Source: Streptomyces sp. ASQP_92
GTDB lineage: Bacteria > Actinomycetota > Actinomycetes > Streptomycetales > Streptomycetaceae
Direction: 5' to 3'
Assembly (NCBI RefSeq): GCF_025399895.1
Contig: NZ_JAODUA010000011.1
Location: forward strand, 62,001-126,000
Length of the DNA: 64,000 nucleotides
In this document: piece by piece, positions 32,747-41,811 of the stretch
Numbering within the stretch: the first letter of the stretch is position 1
Layout: every line of letters starts with the position of its first letter
The notes under the pieces: generated by a model
The model's database searches: none
Told to the model about the DNA's origin: nothing
Seen by the model: only the letters and a program-made list of their open reading frames with translations
Program-made: the position numbers and the translations under genes

Positions 32747-32754
32747 AGATCTCC

Positions 32755-32834
32755 GACCGCCCTTCAGTGGCCGAGGTCAGGGTCACTGGAGGGCGACCGC
32801 CCTTCAGTGGCCGAGGTCAGGGTCACTGGAGGGC
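32755..32834 (+). terminator. duplicated terminator-like hairpin (40-bp tandem repeat)
   Basis: Two identical 40-bp units, 32755-32794 and 32795-32834. Each holds the imperfect stem GCCCTTCAGTG / CACTGGAGGGC. A separate 17-bp unit (CCGGCCTTGTCSGAGGA) is repeated about three times at 32873-32922, just before the end of the kinase gene. Both arrays lie between convergent genes. Confidence 0.8.
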
Positions 32835-32939
32835 CAAGCTCGTCCATGAGGCGGTGCCGGCGCGGCGGAGGCCCGGCCTTGTCCGAGGACCGGCCTTGTC
32901 GGAGGACCGGCCTTGTCGGTGGCTCGCGTCGACAGCCGC

Positions 32940-34544
32940 CTAGTCCGCCGCCCGCGTGTAGTCGACGAACTCGCCCGTCTCGGCGGTCTCGCGGTGCAGG
33001 CGGCCGTCCGGGAGGAGGGTGAGGGTGCTGGGTTTGCCGGGGTTGCAGGCGCCGGTCGAGCCGGGGCCGACCGTGGAGGGGCCGATGCGCAGGGGGGCGT
33101 CGGGTGTGGTGGGGGTTGCGGCGAGGGGGGCCTGGAAGAGGCAGTGGTAGCCGGGGCCGTCCGCCGTGAGGGTCAGGACCGTGTCGCCGACCCGGCCCGC
33201 CCGGATCACCAAGTGGCGGGGATTGTCACCGGAGTTGCCCGGGACCCCGCCCGACCAACTGCCCACGTACTGCTGGGGCACGCCGTCCGCCGGGGTGGGG
33301 CGGGGGCTCGTCGATATGCCCTTGTCGTCCGAACTGGCCGACGGGGAAGGGGAGTTGAGGCTGGTGGAGGGGTGGGCGGTGTCGCCGCCGGTCCTCGGGA
33401 TGCCGCCGCTCATGTACGCGTACACCGAGCCGCCCGCGCCGACCGCCACCACCAGGGCCACCGCGATCAGCGCCGCCGTGGACGTGGCGCTGCGCTTCGG
33501 TGGGGGTTCCGCGTCGGGGGCGTCGGGGGCGTAGTACGGGTCGTACGGAGGCGGCGGTACGGCGTGGCCGGGTTGTGGGAGCGGCGGCGGTGCGTCGCGG
33601 GGGAGGGGCGGCGGGGCTATCGCGGTGTCGGCGGAGCCGGGCGCCTCTATGTCGAGCAACTGGGCCGCGTGGCTGCCCAGTTGGGCCACCAGGGACGGGG
33701 GCAGCCAGGGGTCGGGGACGGCGGCGGGGACGCGTTCCAGGATGCGTTCCGGGGTCGGCCGGGCCGCCGGGTCCTTGTGCAGGCAGTCGCCGATCAGCTC
33801 CTGGAGGGACTCCGGTACGCCGTCGAGGTCCGGCTCCTCCTGCGCGATGCGGAACATCAGCGCGTGCACCCCGCCCGACGCCTCCCCGAACGGCAGCCTG
33901 CCGCTCGCCGCGTAGGTGAGGACCGAGCCGAGGCAGAACACGTCGCAGGCCGAGGTGATCCGGTCGCCGCGCACCTGCTCGGGGGCCATGAAGCCCGGTG
34001 ACCCGACGAGCGCGCCCGTCAGGGTGAGGCCCGCGTCCGTGCCGGTGTCCAGGGCGCGGGCGATGCCGAAGTCGATGACGCGGGGGCCGTCGATGGTGAT
34101 CAGGACGTTGGAGGGCTTGAGGTCGCGGTGGACGAGCCCGGCCTCGTGGATGTCCTTGAGGGCGTGGGCGAGGCCGCGGGCGAGGGCGCGTACGGAGTGT
34201 TCGGGGAGGGGGCCGTGCGGGCCCGCCACCACGGACTGGAGGGAGGGGCCCGCGACGTAGCCGGTCGCGACCCAGGGCACGGGGGCCTCGGTGTCCGCGT
34301 CCAGGACCGGGGCCGTCCAGAGGCCGCCGACGCGGCGTGCGGCGAGGACCTCCTGGCGGAACCGGTCCCGGAACTCGGCGTGGTCGGCGAGGGCGGGGCG
34401 GACCAGTTTGACGGCGACGGTGCGGCCGCGGGTCGAGCGGGCGAGGTAGACCTGTCCCATGCCGCCCGCGCCCAGCCGGCCCAGCAGCCGGTAGGCGCCT
34501 ATCCGTTCCGGGTCGCTCGGCTCCAGGTGCTGCATACGTTCCAT
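32940..34544 (-). CDS. membrane Ser/Thr protein kinase (PknB-like)
   Basis: 534 residues. A Hanks-type kinase domain spans about 17-280: P-loop GRLGAGGMGQVYLA, ATP lysine in VAVKLV, catalytic loop GLVHRDLKPSN, DFG in IDFGIAR, and APE in MAPEQVRGD. Then come a Pro-rich juxtamembrane stretch, one transmembrane helix at about 365-385 (TAALIAVALVVAVGAGGSVY), and an external domain of about 145 residues with two Cys residues (GYHCLF, GACNPG). It has no PASTA repeats. It should sense an extracytoplasmic cue and phosphorylate cytoplasmic proteins. ATG 34544 has GGGGAGG upstream. Confidence 0.94.
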   Translation of the reverse strand: MERMQHLEPSDPERIGAYRLLGRLGAGGMGQVYLARSTRGRTVAVKLVRPALADHAEFRDRFRQEVLAARRVGGLWTAPVLDADTEAPVPWVATGYVAGPSLQSVVAGPHGPLPEHSVRALARGLAHALKDIHEAGLVHRDLKPSNVLITIDGPRVIDFGIARALDTGTDAGLTLTGALVGSPGFMAPEQVRGDRITSACDVFCLGSVLTYAASGRLPFGEASGGVHALMFRIAQEEPDLDGVPESLQELIGDCLHKDPAARPTPERILERVPAAVPDPWLPPSLVAQLGSHAAQLLDIEAPGSADTAIAPPPLPRDAPPPLPQPGHAVPPPPYDPYYAPDAPDAEPPPKRSATSTAALIAVALVVAVGAGGSVYAYMSGGIPRTGGDTAHPSTSLNSPSPSASSDDKGISTSPRPTPADGVPQQYVGSWSGGVPGNSGDNPRHLVIRAGRVGDTVLTLTADGPGYHCLFQAPLAATPTTPDAPLRIGPSTVGPGSTGACNPGKPSTLTLLPDGRLHRETAETGEFVDYTRAAD

Positions 34545-34644
34545 GGCGGGCCTCCCCGGGGTTCCCGTTCAACGGGGTGAGGATAGTGCGGGGCCCCTGG
34601 CCGGGGGTTCCTGGGTCTTCCCCCCGCCCCACCCGTGCCCCTAA

Positions 34645-35130
34645 CCCCCCTGTCCTCCGCGGACCGTGGCGGGCCGGTCGCGCAGTTCCCCGCGCCCCTT
34701 AAACCCGTCCTCGTCCGCCGGCCGTGGTGGGCTGGTCGCGCAGTTCCCCGCGCCCCTAGGGGGCTGGGGGTGAGCCGGATTTCTGGGTGCGCCTCCCGAC
34801 TCGCCGGACCCCGGCCACCCCAGGGGCGCGGGGAACTGCGCGAGTAGCGGGCACGGTCCGCGGACGACAGGGGGTTTAGGGGCGCGGGGAACTGCGCGAG
34901 GAGCACGCATGGTCCGCAGCAGAAGGCGGGTTTAGGGGCGCGGGGAACTGCGCGAGCAACCACGCGCGGTCCGCAGCGAAAGGGGGGTTTAAGGGGCGCG
35001 GGGAACTGCGCGAGCAACCACGCGCGGTCCGCGGCGAAAGGCGGGTTCAAGGGGCGCGGGGAACTGCGCGAGCAACCCCGCACGGTCCGCGGCAACAGGC
35101 GGGTTCAAGGAGCGCGGGGAACTGCGCGAA
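34645..35130. repeat. R1 repeats in opposing orientation (2 + 6 copies)
   Basis: Cores near 34679 and 34737 read GCGCAGTTCCCCGCGCCCC. Those near 34826, 34879, 34936, 34997, 35057 and 35118 read GCGCGGGGAACTGCGCG. The two groups face each other across about 80 bases and form a large inverted repeat centred near 34780. Unit period is 55-61 bp. They occupy most of the gap 34545-35232 between divergent genes; the class III aminotransferase promoter must lie in the last about 90 bases. Confidence 0.88.
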
Positions 35131-35232
35131 GGCGGGTGGGGCGCGGGGAGGCGACACCTTGCCGAGGCGTGGGGGGCTCCCTGGACAGGATGGCCATGGT
35201 GGGGGCGACCTGGGCTTACTTACCCTGGGGGC

Positions 35233-36594
35233 ATGACCCCTCAAGGCACCCCCGATCCCCAGGCCGCCGCGGCAGTGAAGGCCGCCGACCGTGCGCACGT
35301 GTTCCACTCCTGGTCCGCCCAGGGGCTGATCGACCCGCTCGCCGTGGCCGGCGCCGAGGGGTCGTACTTCTGGGACTACGAGGGCAACCGCTACCTCGAC
35401 TTCACCAGTGGGCTCGTGTTCACGAACATCGGGTACCAGCACCCGAAGGTCGTCGCCGCGATCCAGGAGCAGGCCGCGACGATGACGACCTTCGCCCCCG
35501 CGTTCGCCGTGGAGGCGCGCTCGGAGGCGGCCCGGCTGATCGCCGAGCGCACCCCGGGGGACCTCGACAAGATCTTCTTCACCAACGGTGGCGCGGAGGC
35601 CGTCGAGAACGCGATCCGCATGGCCCGGCTGCACACCGGGCGCCACAAGGTGATGAGTGCCTACCGCTCGTACCACGGCGGGACGAACACCGCGATCAAC
35701 CTGACCGGCGACCCCCGGCGCTGGGCGTCCGACAGCGGGTCGGCCGGGGTGACGCGGTTCTGGGCGCCGTTCCTGTACCGCTCCCCCTTCCACGCCACCA
35801 CCGAGGCGCAGGAGTGCGAGCGGGCCCTGAAGCATCTCGAGGAGACCATCGCCTTCGAGGGGCCGGCCACCATCGCCGCGATCATCCTGGAGTCCGTGCC
35901 GGGCACGGCCGGGATCATGACGCCGCCGGCCGGCTATCTGCCCGGGGTGCGCGCGCTCTGCGACCGGTACGGGATCGTCCTCGTCCTGGACGAGGTGATG
36001 GCCGGGTTCGGGCGGACCGGCAAGTGGTTCGCCTGTGAGCACTTCGATGTCGTGCCGGATCTCATCACCTTCGCCAAGGGCGTCAACTCCGGCTACGTAC
36101 CGCTCGGCGGCGTCGCCATCAGCCAGAAGATCGCCGAGACCTTCGAGCACCGCCCCTTCCCCGGCGGGCTCACCTACTCCGGACACCCGCTGGCCTGCGC
36201 CGCCGCCGTCGCCACCATCAACGTGATGGAGGAGGAGCGCGTGGTCGAGCAGGCCGCGCACATCGGGGAGACCGTCCTGGAGCCCGGTCTGCGCGAGCTG
36301 GCCGCGCGGCACCCCTCGGTCGGCGAGGTGCGCGGCCTGGGCGTGTTCTGGGCGCTGGAGCTGGTCCGCAGCAAGGAGACCCGCGAGCCGCTGGTGCCGT
36401 ACAACGCCAGTGGCGCCGACAACGCGCCGATGGCCGCGTTCGGCGCCGCCTGCAAGAAGCAAGGGCTGTGGCCCTTCATCAACATGAACCGCACCCATGT
36501 GGTGCCGCCCTGCAACATCACCGAGGCGGAGGCCAAGGAAGGTCTTGCCGTGCTCGACGAGGCGCTGACGGTCGCGGACCAGTACACCGTGTGA
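35233..36594 (+). CDS. class III (omega) aminotransferase
   Basis: 453 residues. The group III pattern is clear: YFWDYEGNRYLDFTSGLVF, FTNGGAEAVENAIRMAR for PLP phosphate, AYRSYHGGTNTAINLTG, the Asp in VLVLDEVMAGFGRTGKW, and the Schiff-base Lys in LITFAKGVNSGYVPLGG. The YRSYHGGT and NMNRTHVVPPCNI segments resemble taurine- or beta-alanine:pyruvate aminotransferases. Substrate is not determined. A GntR regulator follows after 121 bases and is a likely local regulator of amine or amino-acid catabolism. Confidence 0.92.
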   Translation: MTPQGTPDPQAAAAVKAADRAHVFHSWSAQGLIDPLAVAGAEGSYFWDYEGNRYLDFTSGLVFTNIGYQHPKVVAAIQEQAATMTTFAPAFAVEARSEAARLIAERTPGDLDKIFFTNGGAEAVENAIRMARLHTGRHKVMSAYRSYHGGTNTAINLTGDPRRWASDSGSAGVTRFWAPFLYRSPFHATTEAQECERALKHLEETIAFEGPATIAAIILESVPGTAGIMTPPAGYLPGVRALCDRYGIVLVLDEVMAGFGRTGKWFACEHFDVVPDLITFAKGVNSGYVPLGGVAISQKIAETFEHRPFPGGLTYSGHPLACAAAVATINVMEEERVVEQAAHIGETVLEPGLRELAARHPSVGEVRGLGVFWALELVRSKETREPLVPYNASGADNAPMAAFGAACKKQGLWPFINMNRTHVVPPCNITEAEAKEGLAVLDEALTVADQYTV

Positions 36595-36715
36595 GGTTCG
36601 ATCCGGTTCGGTCCGGAACGGATCGTCCCTGCTCGGAAGGGAAAAAGTCCGCTCTCCTTTGTCCGGTTTCCGGGCACCCCATAGGGTGGCCGGAGCCGGA
36701 GAAGGGGAGCGAGTC

Positions 36716-37387
36716 ATGCCCGCGAGCGGAGCGGTCACCCGCAACACCCTTCGACAACAGATCGCGGACGCGCTGCGTGACGAGGTGCTCGCGGGGCGTA
36801 TGCGGCCCGGTGAGGAATTCACGGTCAAGCAGATAGCCGAGCAGTACGGCGTCTCCGCCACGCCCGTGCGCGAGGCGCTCGTCGACCTCTGCGCGCAGGG
36901 GCTGCTCGATTCGGACCAGCACCGGGGCTTTCGGGTGCGGGTGTTCACCGTCGAGGACTACAAGGGCATAGTCGAGGCCCGGGCGCTGGTGGTCGACGGG
37001 ATATTCCGGCGGGCCGCGGTCCCCGGGAACTTCGAGGCCCACGGCCCCGCCCTGGTGTCGGTGCGCCGACGCGGCGAGGAGGCCGCGCGGGCCGCCCGCG
37101 GCGGTGACCTGAACATCCTGGTCGGCTACGACCTGCGGTTCTGGCGGGAGCTGTGCGCCCTCGCCGGCAACACCTACATCTCCGACTTCCTGCACCGGCT
37201 GCGCATGCAGAGCTGGGTGTTCGCGGTGCCCCATCTGCGCGGCCACAGCGACCTCAGCGACTGGCTGTGGACCGGGCACGACGAGGTCGTCTCGGCGCTC
37301 GCCCTCGGCGACTTCGAGGCCGCGCGGGTGCTGATCGGCGCCTACAACGAGGAATCCCTGGTGTGGGCGGAGCGGCTGCCCCGGTGA
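36716..37387 (+). CDS. GntR-family (FadR/FCD) transcriptional regulator
   Basis: 223 residues. The N-terminal winged helix spans about 8-72, with ALRDEVLAGRMRPGEEF, KQIAEQYGVSATPVREALVD and LLDSDQHRGFRVR. A helical FCD effector domain follows (ARALVVDGIFRRAAV, DLRFWRELCALAGNTYISDF, HDEVVSALALGDFEAARVLI), retaining Asp/His residues that usually bind a metal-carboxylate ligand. AAGGGGAG precedes the ATG. The next gene starts inside its stop codon (GTGA overlap), so the regulator is co-translated with the glycosyltransferase. Confidence 0.93.
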   Translation: MPASGAVTRNTLRQQIADALRDEVLAGRMRPGEEFTVKQIAEQYGVSATPVREALVDLCAQGLLDSDQHRGFRVRVFTVEDYKGIVEARALVVDGIFRRAAVPGNFEAHGPALVSVRRRGEEAARAARGGDLNILVGYDLRFWRELCALAGNTYISDFLHRLRMQSWVFAVPHLRGHSDLSDWLWTGHDEVVSALALGDFEAARVLIGAYNEESLVWAERLPR

Positions 37388-39810
37388 GCACCGAGCCGGC
37401 CGGCCAGGTCGAACTGAGCGTCGTCGTCCCCGCCTACAACGAGGAGCAGCGCCTCGCGCCCACCCTCGACGCGATCCGCGCCCACCTCGGCGACAACTGC
37501 GTCTGGGAGCTGATCGTCGTCGACGACGGCTCGGGCGACGAGACCGTACGGGTCGCGCGGGAGGCCGCCGCCCGCGACCCGCGCGTCAGCGTGGTGGTCG
37601 GCGACACCAACCGGGGCAAGGGGCACGCGCTGCGCCTGGGGGTGCTCGCCTCCTACGGGCGGCGCGTCCTGATCACGGACGCCGATCTCGCCACCCCCAT
37701 CGAGGAGTTGGACCATCTCGTCAAGGCGATGACCGAGGGCGACACGGCCGCCGCGATCGGTTCGCGCGCCCTGCCCGAGGCCCGCATCGACGTCCACCAG
37801 AGCCGGCTGCGCGAGACGCTCGGCCGGATGGGCAACCGGCTCATCCGGGCCGTGGCCGTACCCGGCATCCACGACACCCAGTGCGGCTTCAAGCTGTTCG
37901 ACGGCGACAAGGCGCGCGCCGCGTTCGCCGACGCCCGCCTGGACGGCTGGGGCATCGACGTGGAGATCCTCCAGTTCTTCCGCCGCGCCGGCTGGCCGGT
38001 CGCCGAGGTGCCGGTGCGCTGGTCGCACCAGGAGGGCTCGAAGGTGGGCGCGGCCGACTACGGCAAGGTGCTGTGGGAGCTGGCCCGCCTCAAGGCGCGC
38101 GCGGTGCGCCGCGTCGACCTGGTGCTGGGCGCCCTCTACCTGCTGTCATCGGTGCTGCTCTACAAGAACCTGTGGGGGGACCTCGAGCGGAGCTACCTCA
38201 GCGACTCGATGCAGGACCAGAACCAGTGGGAGTGGTTCTTCGCGGTCACCGCGGACAACGTCCGCCATCTGCGCGACCCCCTGTTCACCACCGTCCAGAA
38301 CTTCCCCGACGGCGTGAACCTGATGGGCAACACCCCGATGCTGGGCCTGTCCGCGCCCCTGACCCCGGTGACGCTGGCCTTCGGTCCTACGGTCACCTGG
38401 GCGCTCGTCCTGACCCTGGGGCTCGCGGCGACCGCGTACTGCTGGTACTGGCTGTTCGCCCGCCGGGTGACGGACAACCGGTGGGCGGCCGGGCTCGGCG
38501 GGGCGCTCGCCGCGTTCGCGCCGCCGGTGATCTCGCACGCCAACGCGCACCCGAACTTCTGCGTCCTGTTCATGATCCCGCTGATCATCGACCGCGCGCT
38601 GCGCCTGTGCGAGGGCCGTGACGTGCGACGCAACGGGCTGGTCCTCGGCCTGTTCACGGCGTACCAGATCTTCCTCGGCGAGGAGGTGCTGCTGCTGGCC
38701 GCGCTCGGCATGACCCTGTTCGCGCTGTCGTACGCCCTGGCCCGGCGCGAGGTCGCCCGGGCCGCTGTCCGCCCGCTGGCCACGGGGCTGGCGTACGCGC
38801 TCGGGGTCTGCGGGGTGCTGATCGCGTACCCGCTGTACCGGCAGTTCGCGGGGGCGCAGAGCTATCACAGCGTGCTGCACGGCGACGAGGCGGGCAATTC
38901 GCCGCTCGCGCTCATCGAGTTCGCCGGGCGCTCGCTCCTGGGCGACGACGCCACCGCCGACAAGCTCGCCCTCAACCGCACCGAGCAGAACGCGTTCTAC
39001 GGCTGGCCCCTGGTGGCCCTCGCCTTCGCGCTCGTCGTACGCCTGTGGCGCCGGCCGCTGGTCAAGGCGCTCGCGTTCACGGGTGTGGCGGCGGCGATCC
39101 TCTCGCTCGGGCAGAAGATCCGCATCCCGTACACGGACGTGGTGTTCCCCGGCCCCTGGAAGCTGCTGGCCCACAAGCCGCTCTTCGAGTCGGTGATCGA
39201 GGGCCGGGTCGCGATCGTCTGCGCACCGGTGCTCGGCGCGCTCCTCGCGCTGGCCGCGGGCCGCCTCGCGCTCAGCCGCACGCGCGCGAACCGGGTGGCC
39301 GGCTTCACCGCGATCGCCCTCGCCCTCCTCCCGATCGTGCCGACGTCGTTCCCGACCCACGCCCGCCCCGAGGTGCCCGAGTTCATCTCCTCGGGCCTGT
39401 GGAAGAAGTACCTGAAGCCGGGCGATTCCCTGGTCCCGGTGCCGCTGCCCGACCCCGGCTCGGCCGAGGCCCTGCACTGGCAGTCCTCGACCGGCCTCGG
39501 CTTCCCGGTGCCGGGCGGCTACTTCAACGGGCCCTGGGGACCGGACCGCATCGGCATCTACGGGGCCTCCCCGCGCTGGACGTCGAACCTGTTCGGTGAC
39601 GTCCGCTCCGGCAAGCCGATCCCGGACATCGGCACGGACTGGCAGAACCAGGCCCGCGCGGACCTCGCGTACTGGCACGCGGGCATCCTGGTCCTGACCC
39701 CCCAGCCGCAGGCGCCCGAGCTGTACGAGACGGTGACCCGGCTGCTTGGCGGCCGCGCGGGCACCAAGGTCGGCGGGGTCTGGATCTGGGACGTCTCGGA
39801 CGTGCGCTGA
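37384..39810 (+). CDS. GT2 glycosyltransferase fused to polytopic membrane protein
   Basis: 808 residues. Residues 10-240 are a dolichyl/polyprenyl-phosphate sugar synthase-type GT2: VVVPAYNEEQRL, IVVDDGSGDE, the DxD in LITDADLATPIEELDHL, and VPGIHDTQCGFKLFDGDKA. From about 255 there are roughly ten hydrophobic helices, including a long external loop after helix 1, as in GT-C membrane transferases. A soluble end of about 150 residues follows. One chain could thus both load a lipid phosphate with sugar and transfer it to a surface acceptor; that is inference. GTG 37384 overlaps the GntR stop. Confidence 0.88.
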   Translation: MSTEPAGQVELSVVVPAYNEEQRLAPTLDAIRAHLGDNCVWELIVVDDGSGDETVRVAREAAARDPRVSVVVGDTNRGKGHALRLGVLASYGRRVLITDADLATPIEELDHLVKAMTEGDTAAAIGSRALPEARIDVHQSRLRETLGRMGNRLIRAVAVPGIHDTQCGFKLFDGDKARAAFADARLDGWGIDVEILQFFRRAGWPVAEVPVRWSHQEGSKVGAADYGKVLWELARLKARAVRRVDLVLGALYLLSSVLLYKNLWGDLERSYLSDSMQDQNQWEWFFAVTADNVRHLRDPLFTTVQNFPDGVNLMGNTPMLGLSAPLTPVTLAFGPTVTWALVLTLGLAATAYCWYWLFARRVTDNRWAAGLGGALAAFAPPVISHANAHPNFCVLFMIPLIIDRALRLCEGRDVRRNGLVLGLFTAYQIFLGEEVLLLAALGMTLFALSYALARREVARAAVRPLATGLAYALGVCGVLIAYPLYRQFAGAQSYHSVLHGDEAGNSPLALIEFAGRSLLGDDATADKLALNRTEQNAFYGWPLVALAFALVVRLWRRPLVKALAFTGVAAAILSLGQKIRIPYTDVVFPGPWKLLAHKPLFESVIEGRVAIVCAPVLGALLALAAGRLALSRTRANRVAGFTAIALALLPIVPTSFPTHARPEVPEFISSGLWKKYLKPGDSLVPVPLPDPGSAEALHWQSSTGLGFPVPGGYFNGPWGPDRIGIYGASPRWTSNLFGDVRSGKPIPDIGTDWQNQARADLAYWHAGILVLTPQPQAPELYETVTRLLGGRAGTKVGGVWIWDVSDVR

Positions 39811-40011
39811 GCGCTCGCGCCCCGCGCGCGGGCCGGTCCCGTCCGCCGCCGGGTCCGAGTAACGGACGGCCTCGTGGGTAAACCCTCCCGACCGGGGCGC
39901 GGGCGGAATCGGTCACCGCGCACCGGGAGTTGACGGGCGCTCTTCGCGCGGCGTGCCCGGCGCATTACGCTGTCCCGACCATCGCACGAACGAGTTGAGA
40001 GCGAGCCCGTC

Positions 40012-40662
40012 TTGGCCTGTGACCTGTGGCTGGTCCCCCTCGTCGACGTGCTGTGCCACAGCCCCGACAACCCGTTCGCGGAGGAGATCGCCTCGTACGA
40101 CAAGGCGCTCGGCGACGCCGGGCTCCCGCCCGTACCGGTCTTCGCGTACATGCCGGGCCTCTCCGGCGATGTGGCCCCGGTCGCCGGGTTCGACTACGAC
40201 GCGCTGCACTTCCTGCGCCGCGCCTACCTCCTCCAGTTGTGCGGCCTCGCGGTGACGCCCGTCGACGAACTCGGCGGCGACTACGAGCAGCTCCTCGAAA
40301 TGTTCGAGTCGACGGCCCAGCAGTCCCACCTGGTCTGGCACTACGACCACGCGGGCGCCTATGTCCCGGTCGACTTCGCGATGCCGCTCTCCAACGAGGA
40401 ACTGCTCGCGGGCGGCGGGCCGCTCGGTTCCGCGCAGGGACTGCTGAGGGAGTTGCAGTTCGTGGGGCCCGCGATCGGTATAGATCCGGCCAACCCGCCG
40501 ACGGCGCCCGCCCCGCCGGCCCGGCCCACCTCGCTGGAGGAGCCGGCCGGTCCCATCCCGTACGACGAGAGCCCGTTCGCGCGCGAGCGGCATGTGTGGC
40601 TGGGGCTGCACGCGGCGGCCACGCGCAGCCTCGCCCAGGGCTCGATGATCATCTTCAGCTGA
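40012..40662 (+). CDS. conserved hypothetical protein, actinobacterial
   Basis: 216 residues from TTG at 40012. I do not recognise a named domain. It is soluble and acidic, with DLWLVPLVDVLCHSPDNPFA at the N-terminus, DYDALHFLRRAYLLQLCGLA, QQSHLVWHYDHAGAYVPVDF and a Pro-rich C-terminal third. Strong GC3 bias over the whole length and a well-ordered hydrophobic pattern support a real gene. It lies convergent to the SLATT gene, with only 24 bases between the stops. Confidence 0.75.
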   Translation: MACDLWLVPLVDVLCHSPDNPFAEEIASYDKALGDAGLPPVPVFAYMPGLSGDVAPVAGFDYDALHFLRRAYLLQLCGLAVTPVDELGGDYEQLLEMFESTAQQSHLVWHYDHAGAYVPVDFAMPLSNEELLAGGGPLGSAQGLLRELQFVGPAIGIDPANPPTAPAPPARPTSLEEPAGPIPYDESPFARERHVWLGLHAAATRSLAQGSMIIFS

Positions 40663-40686
40663 GGGGCGCGGCCCGCGGGCTCCCGC

Positions 40687-41427
40687 TCAGCGCGGGCCCT
40701 CCGGCGGCCGCTGGCGCGGCATGTTCGGCCGGGTGGCCGGAGGCAGCGGGAAGCGGCCGGGGCCGGGGGCCGCGTCCGTGCGCGGGGCCGCCGCGCTGAG
40801 GGTCTGCATCACCAGCGGGGCCGGCCCCGAGCGGAACTCCACCATCCAGTCCGCGGTCTCCGAGCGGACCAGGTCCGTGACGTCCTCGGTGAACCGGCGC
40901 AGCACCGAAAGACAGCGCTCGGCGGCCTCCCCGGCGGTGCCGTCGGTCGGCCCGAGCACCTCGCGCACGCTCTCCGAGGCCCAGTCGAACTGGAGCCCCT
41001 GGAGTCGGCGCTGCACGGCCTGCGCGGTGGCCACGTCCCTTATCCAGCCCGACGTGAGCCCGAAGTAGCGGTCGCACGCCATGCACGCGGCGGCCAGCAG
41101 CAGAGACAGATAGCCCCAGCCCGCGGCCCCCTTCAGCGCCTCGGTCAGATCGAGCAGCGGCAGCACGGCCCCCGCGATCGCGCCGCTCGCCGTGCCGCAG
41201 CGCAGCACGCGCGCGCCGCGCCGCTTCCACAGCCGGTCGGCCAGGTACCACTCGGCGGTGCGCAGTGCGCCCGTCTCGACCCAGCGGTACAGCTCGTCGA
41301 GGCGCGCGGCGGGCTCGCCCCAGTCGCCGAGCGGGAACGGCCTCCCGGTCAGATCGCCCGTCTGCGCGCCCTCGTCCCGCCGGGCCTGGCCCGGGGGCCC
41401 CTCGGGCTGCATGTCCGGCTGGCTCAC
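40687..41427 (-). CDS. SLATT domain membrane protein
   Basis: 246 residues from GTG at 41427, which has GGAGGG at good spacing. The core is ALRTAEWYLADRLWKRRGARVLRCG followed by two hydrophobic helices (GAIAGAVLPLLDLTEALKG and GYLSLLLAAACMACDRYFGL) and a helical end with DYWASE-like FDWASESVREV. This is the SLATT (2TM effector) architecture, predicted to make pores when activated by nucleotide signals in SMODS/SLOG systems. No SMODS or SLOG gene is nearby, and this copy sits in a conserved core region beside ybaB-recR, so a housekeeping role is possible. C-terminal 45 residues are Pro-rich and disordered. Confidence 0.82.
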   Translation of the reverse strand: MSQPDMQPEGPPGQARRDEGAQTGDLTGRPFPLGDWGEPAARLDELYRWVETGALRTAEWYLADRLWKRRGARVLRCGTASGAIAGAVLPLLDLTEALKGAAGWGYLSLLLAAACMACDRYFGLTSGWIRDVATAQAVQRRLQGLQFDWASESVREVLGPTDGTAGEAAERCLSVLRRFTEDVTDLVRSETADWMVEFRSGPAPLVMQTLSAAAPRTDAAPGPGRFPLPPATRPNMPRQRPPEGPR

Positions 41428-41811
41428 CCGGCCGCTCCCTCCGCAACTCTGCTGTGCCCCTCTGTGCCATCGAGTGACGTACGGGCACGGGGCGTGTACG
41501 CGGCCGCGGTGGACGCGTACGGACGTAGTAAATGGCCTCCCGCCCGCCGGCGCCCGCGCTGAGCGGGTGCGGAGGGACGCGTCCTGAGGCGGCCGACCGC
41601 CATTCCTACCGCCGAATGGAGGGCTCAGGGGGCGAGAACCCGGCATCCGCGCCCGGAAGTGGCCCGTGATCAGGTATACGGACACGCACCGCGTCACTCG
41701 AAAGAGTTGCGGAGCAGGGGGCCCCTCGACCACGTAGGCTCGGAGTGCCGACAGCGGCGGCGAAACCGAGCCGCCGTGGCGAACCCGTCCTGACGAGACC
41801 CGGAGTGCACC
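41428..41811. other. intergenic region, 384 bp, upstream of ybaB and the SLATT gene
   Basis: Divergent control region. I see a hairpin CGGCGGC-gaaaccga-GCCGCCG near 41755-41776 shortly before ybaB, TAGGCT near 41735 as a weak -10 candidate, and a GTATACGGACACG stretch near 41675. No ORF is credible. I could not place a convincing promoter. Confidence 0.4.

Noticed and set aside
16204..35130. Regularly spaced R1 arrays considered as CRISPR
   Set aside because: Repeat units are imperfect, the 'spacers' are themselves repeated and similar between arrays, and no cas genes are present.
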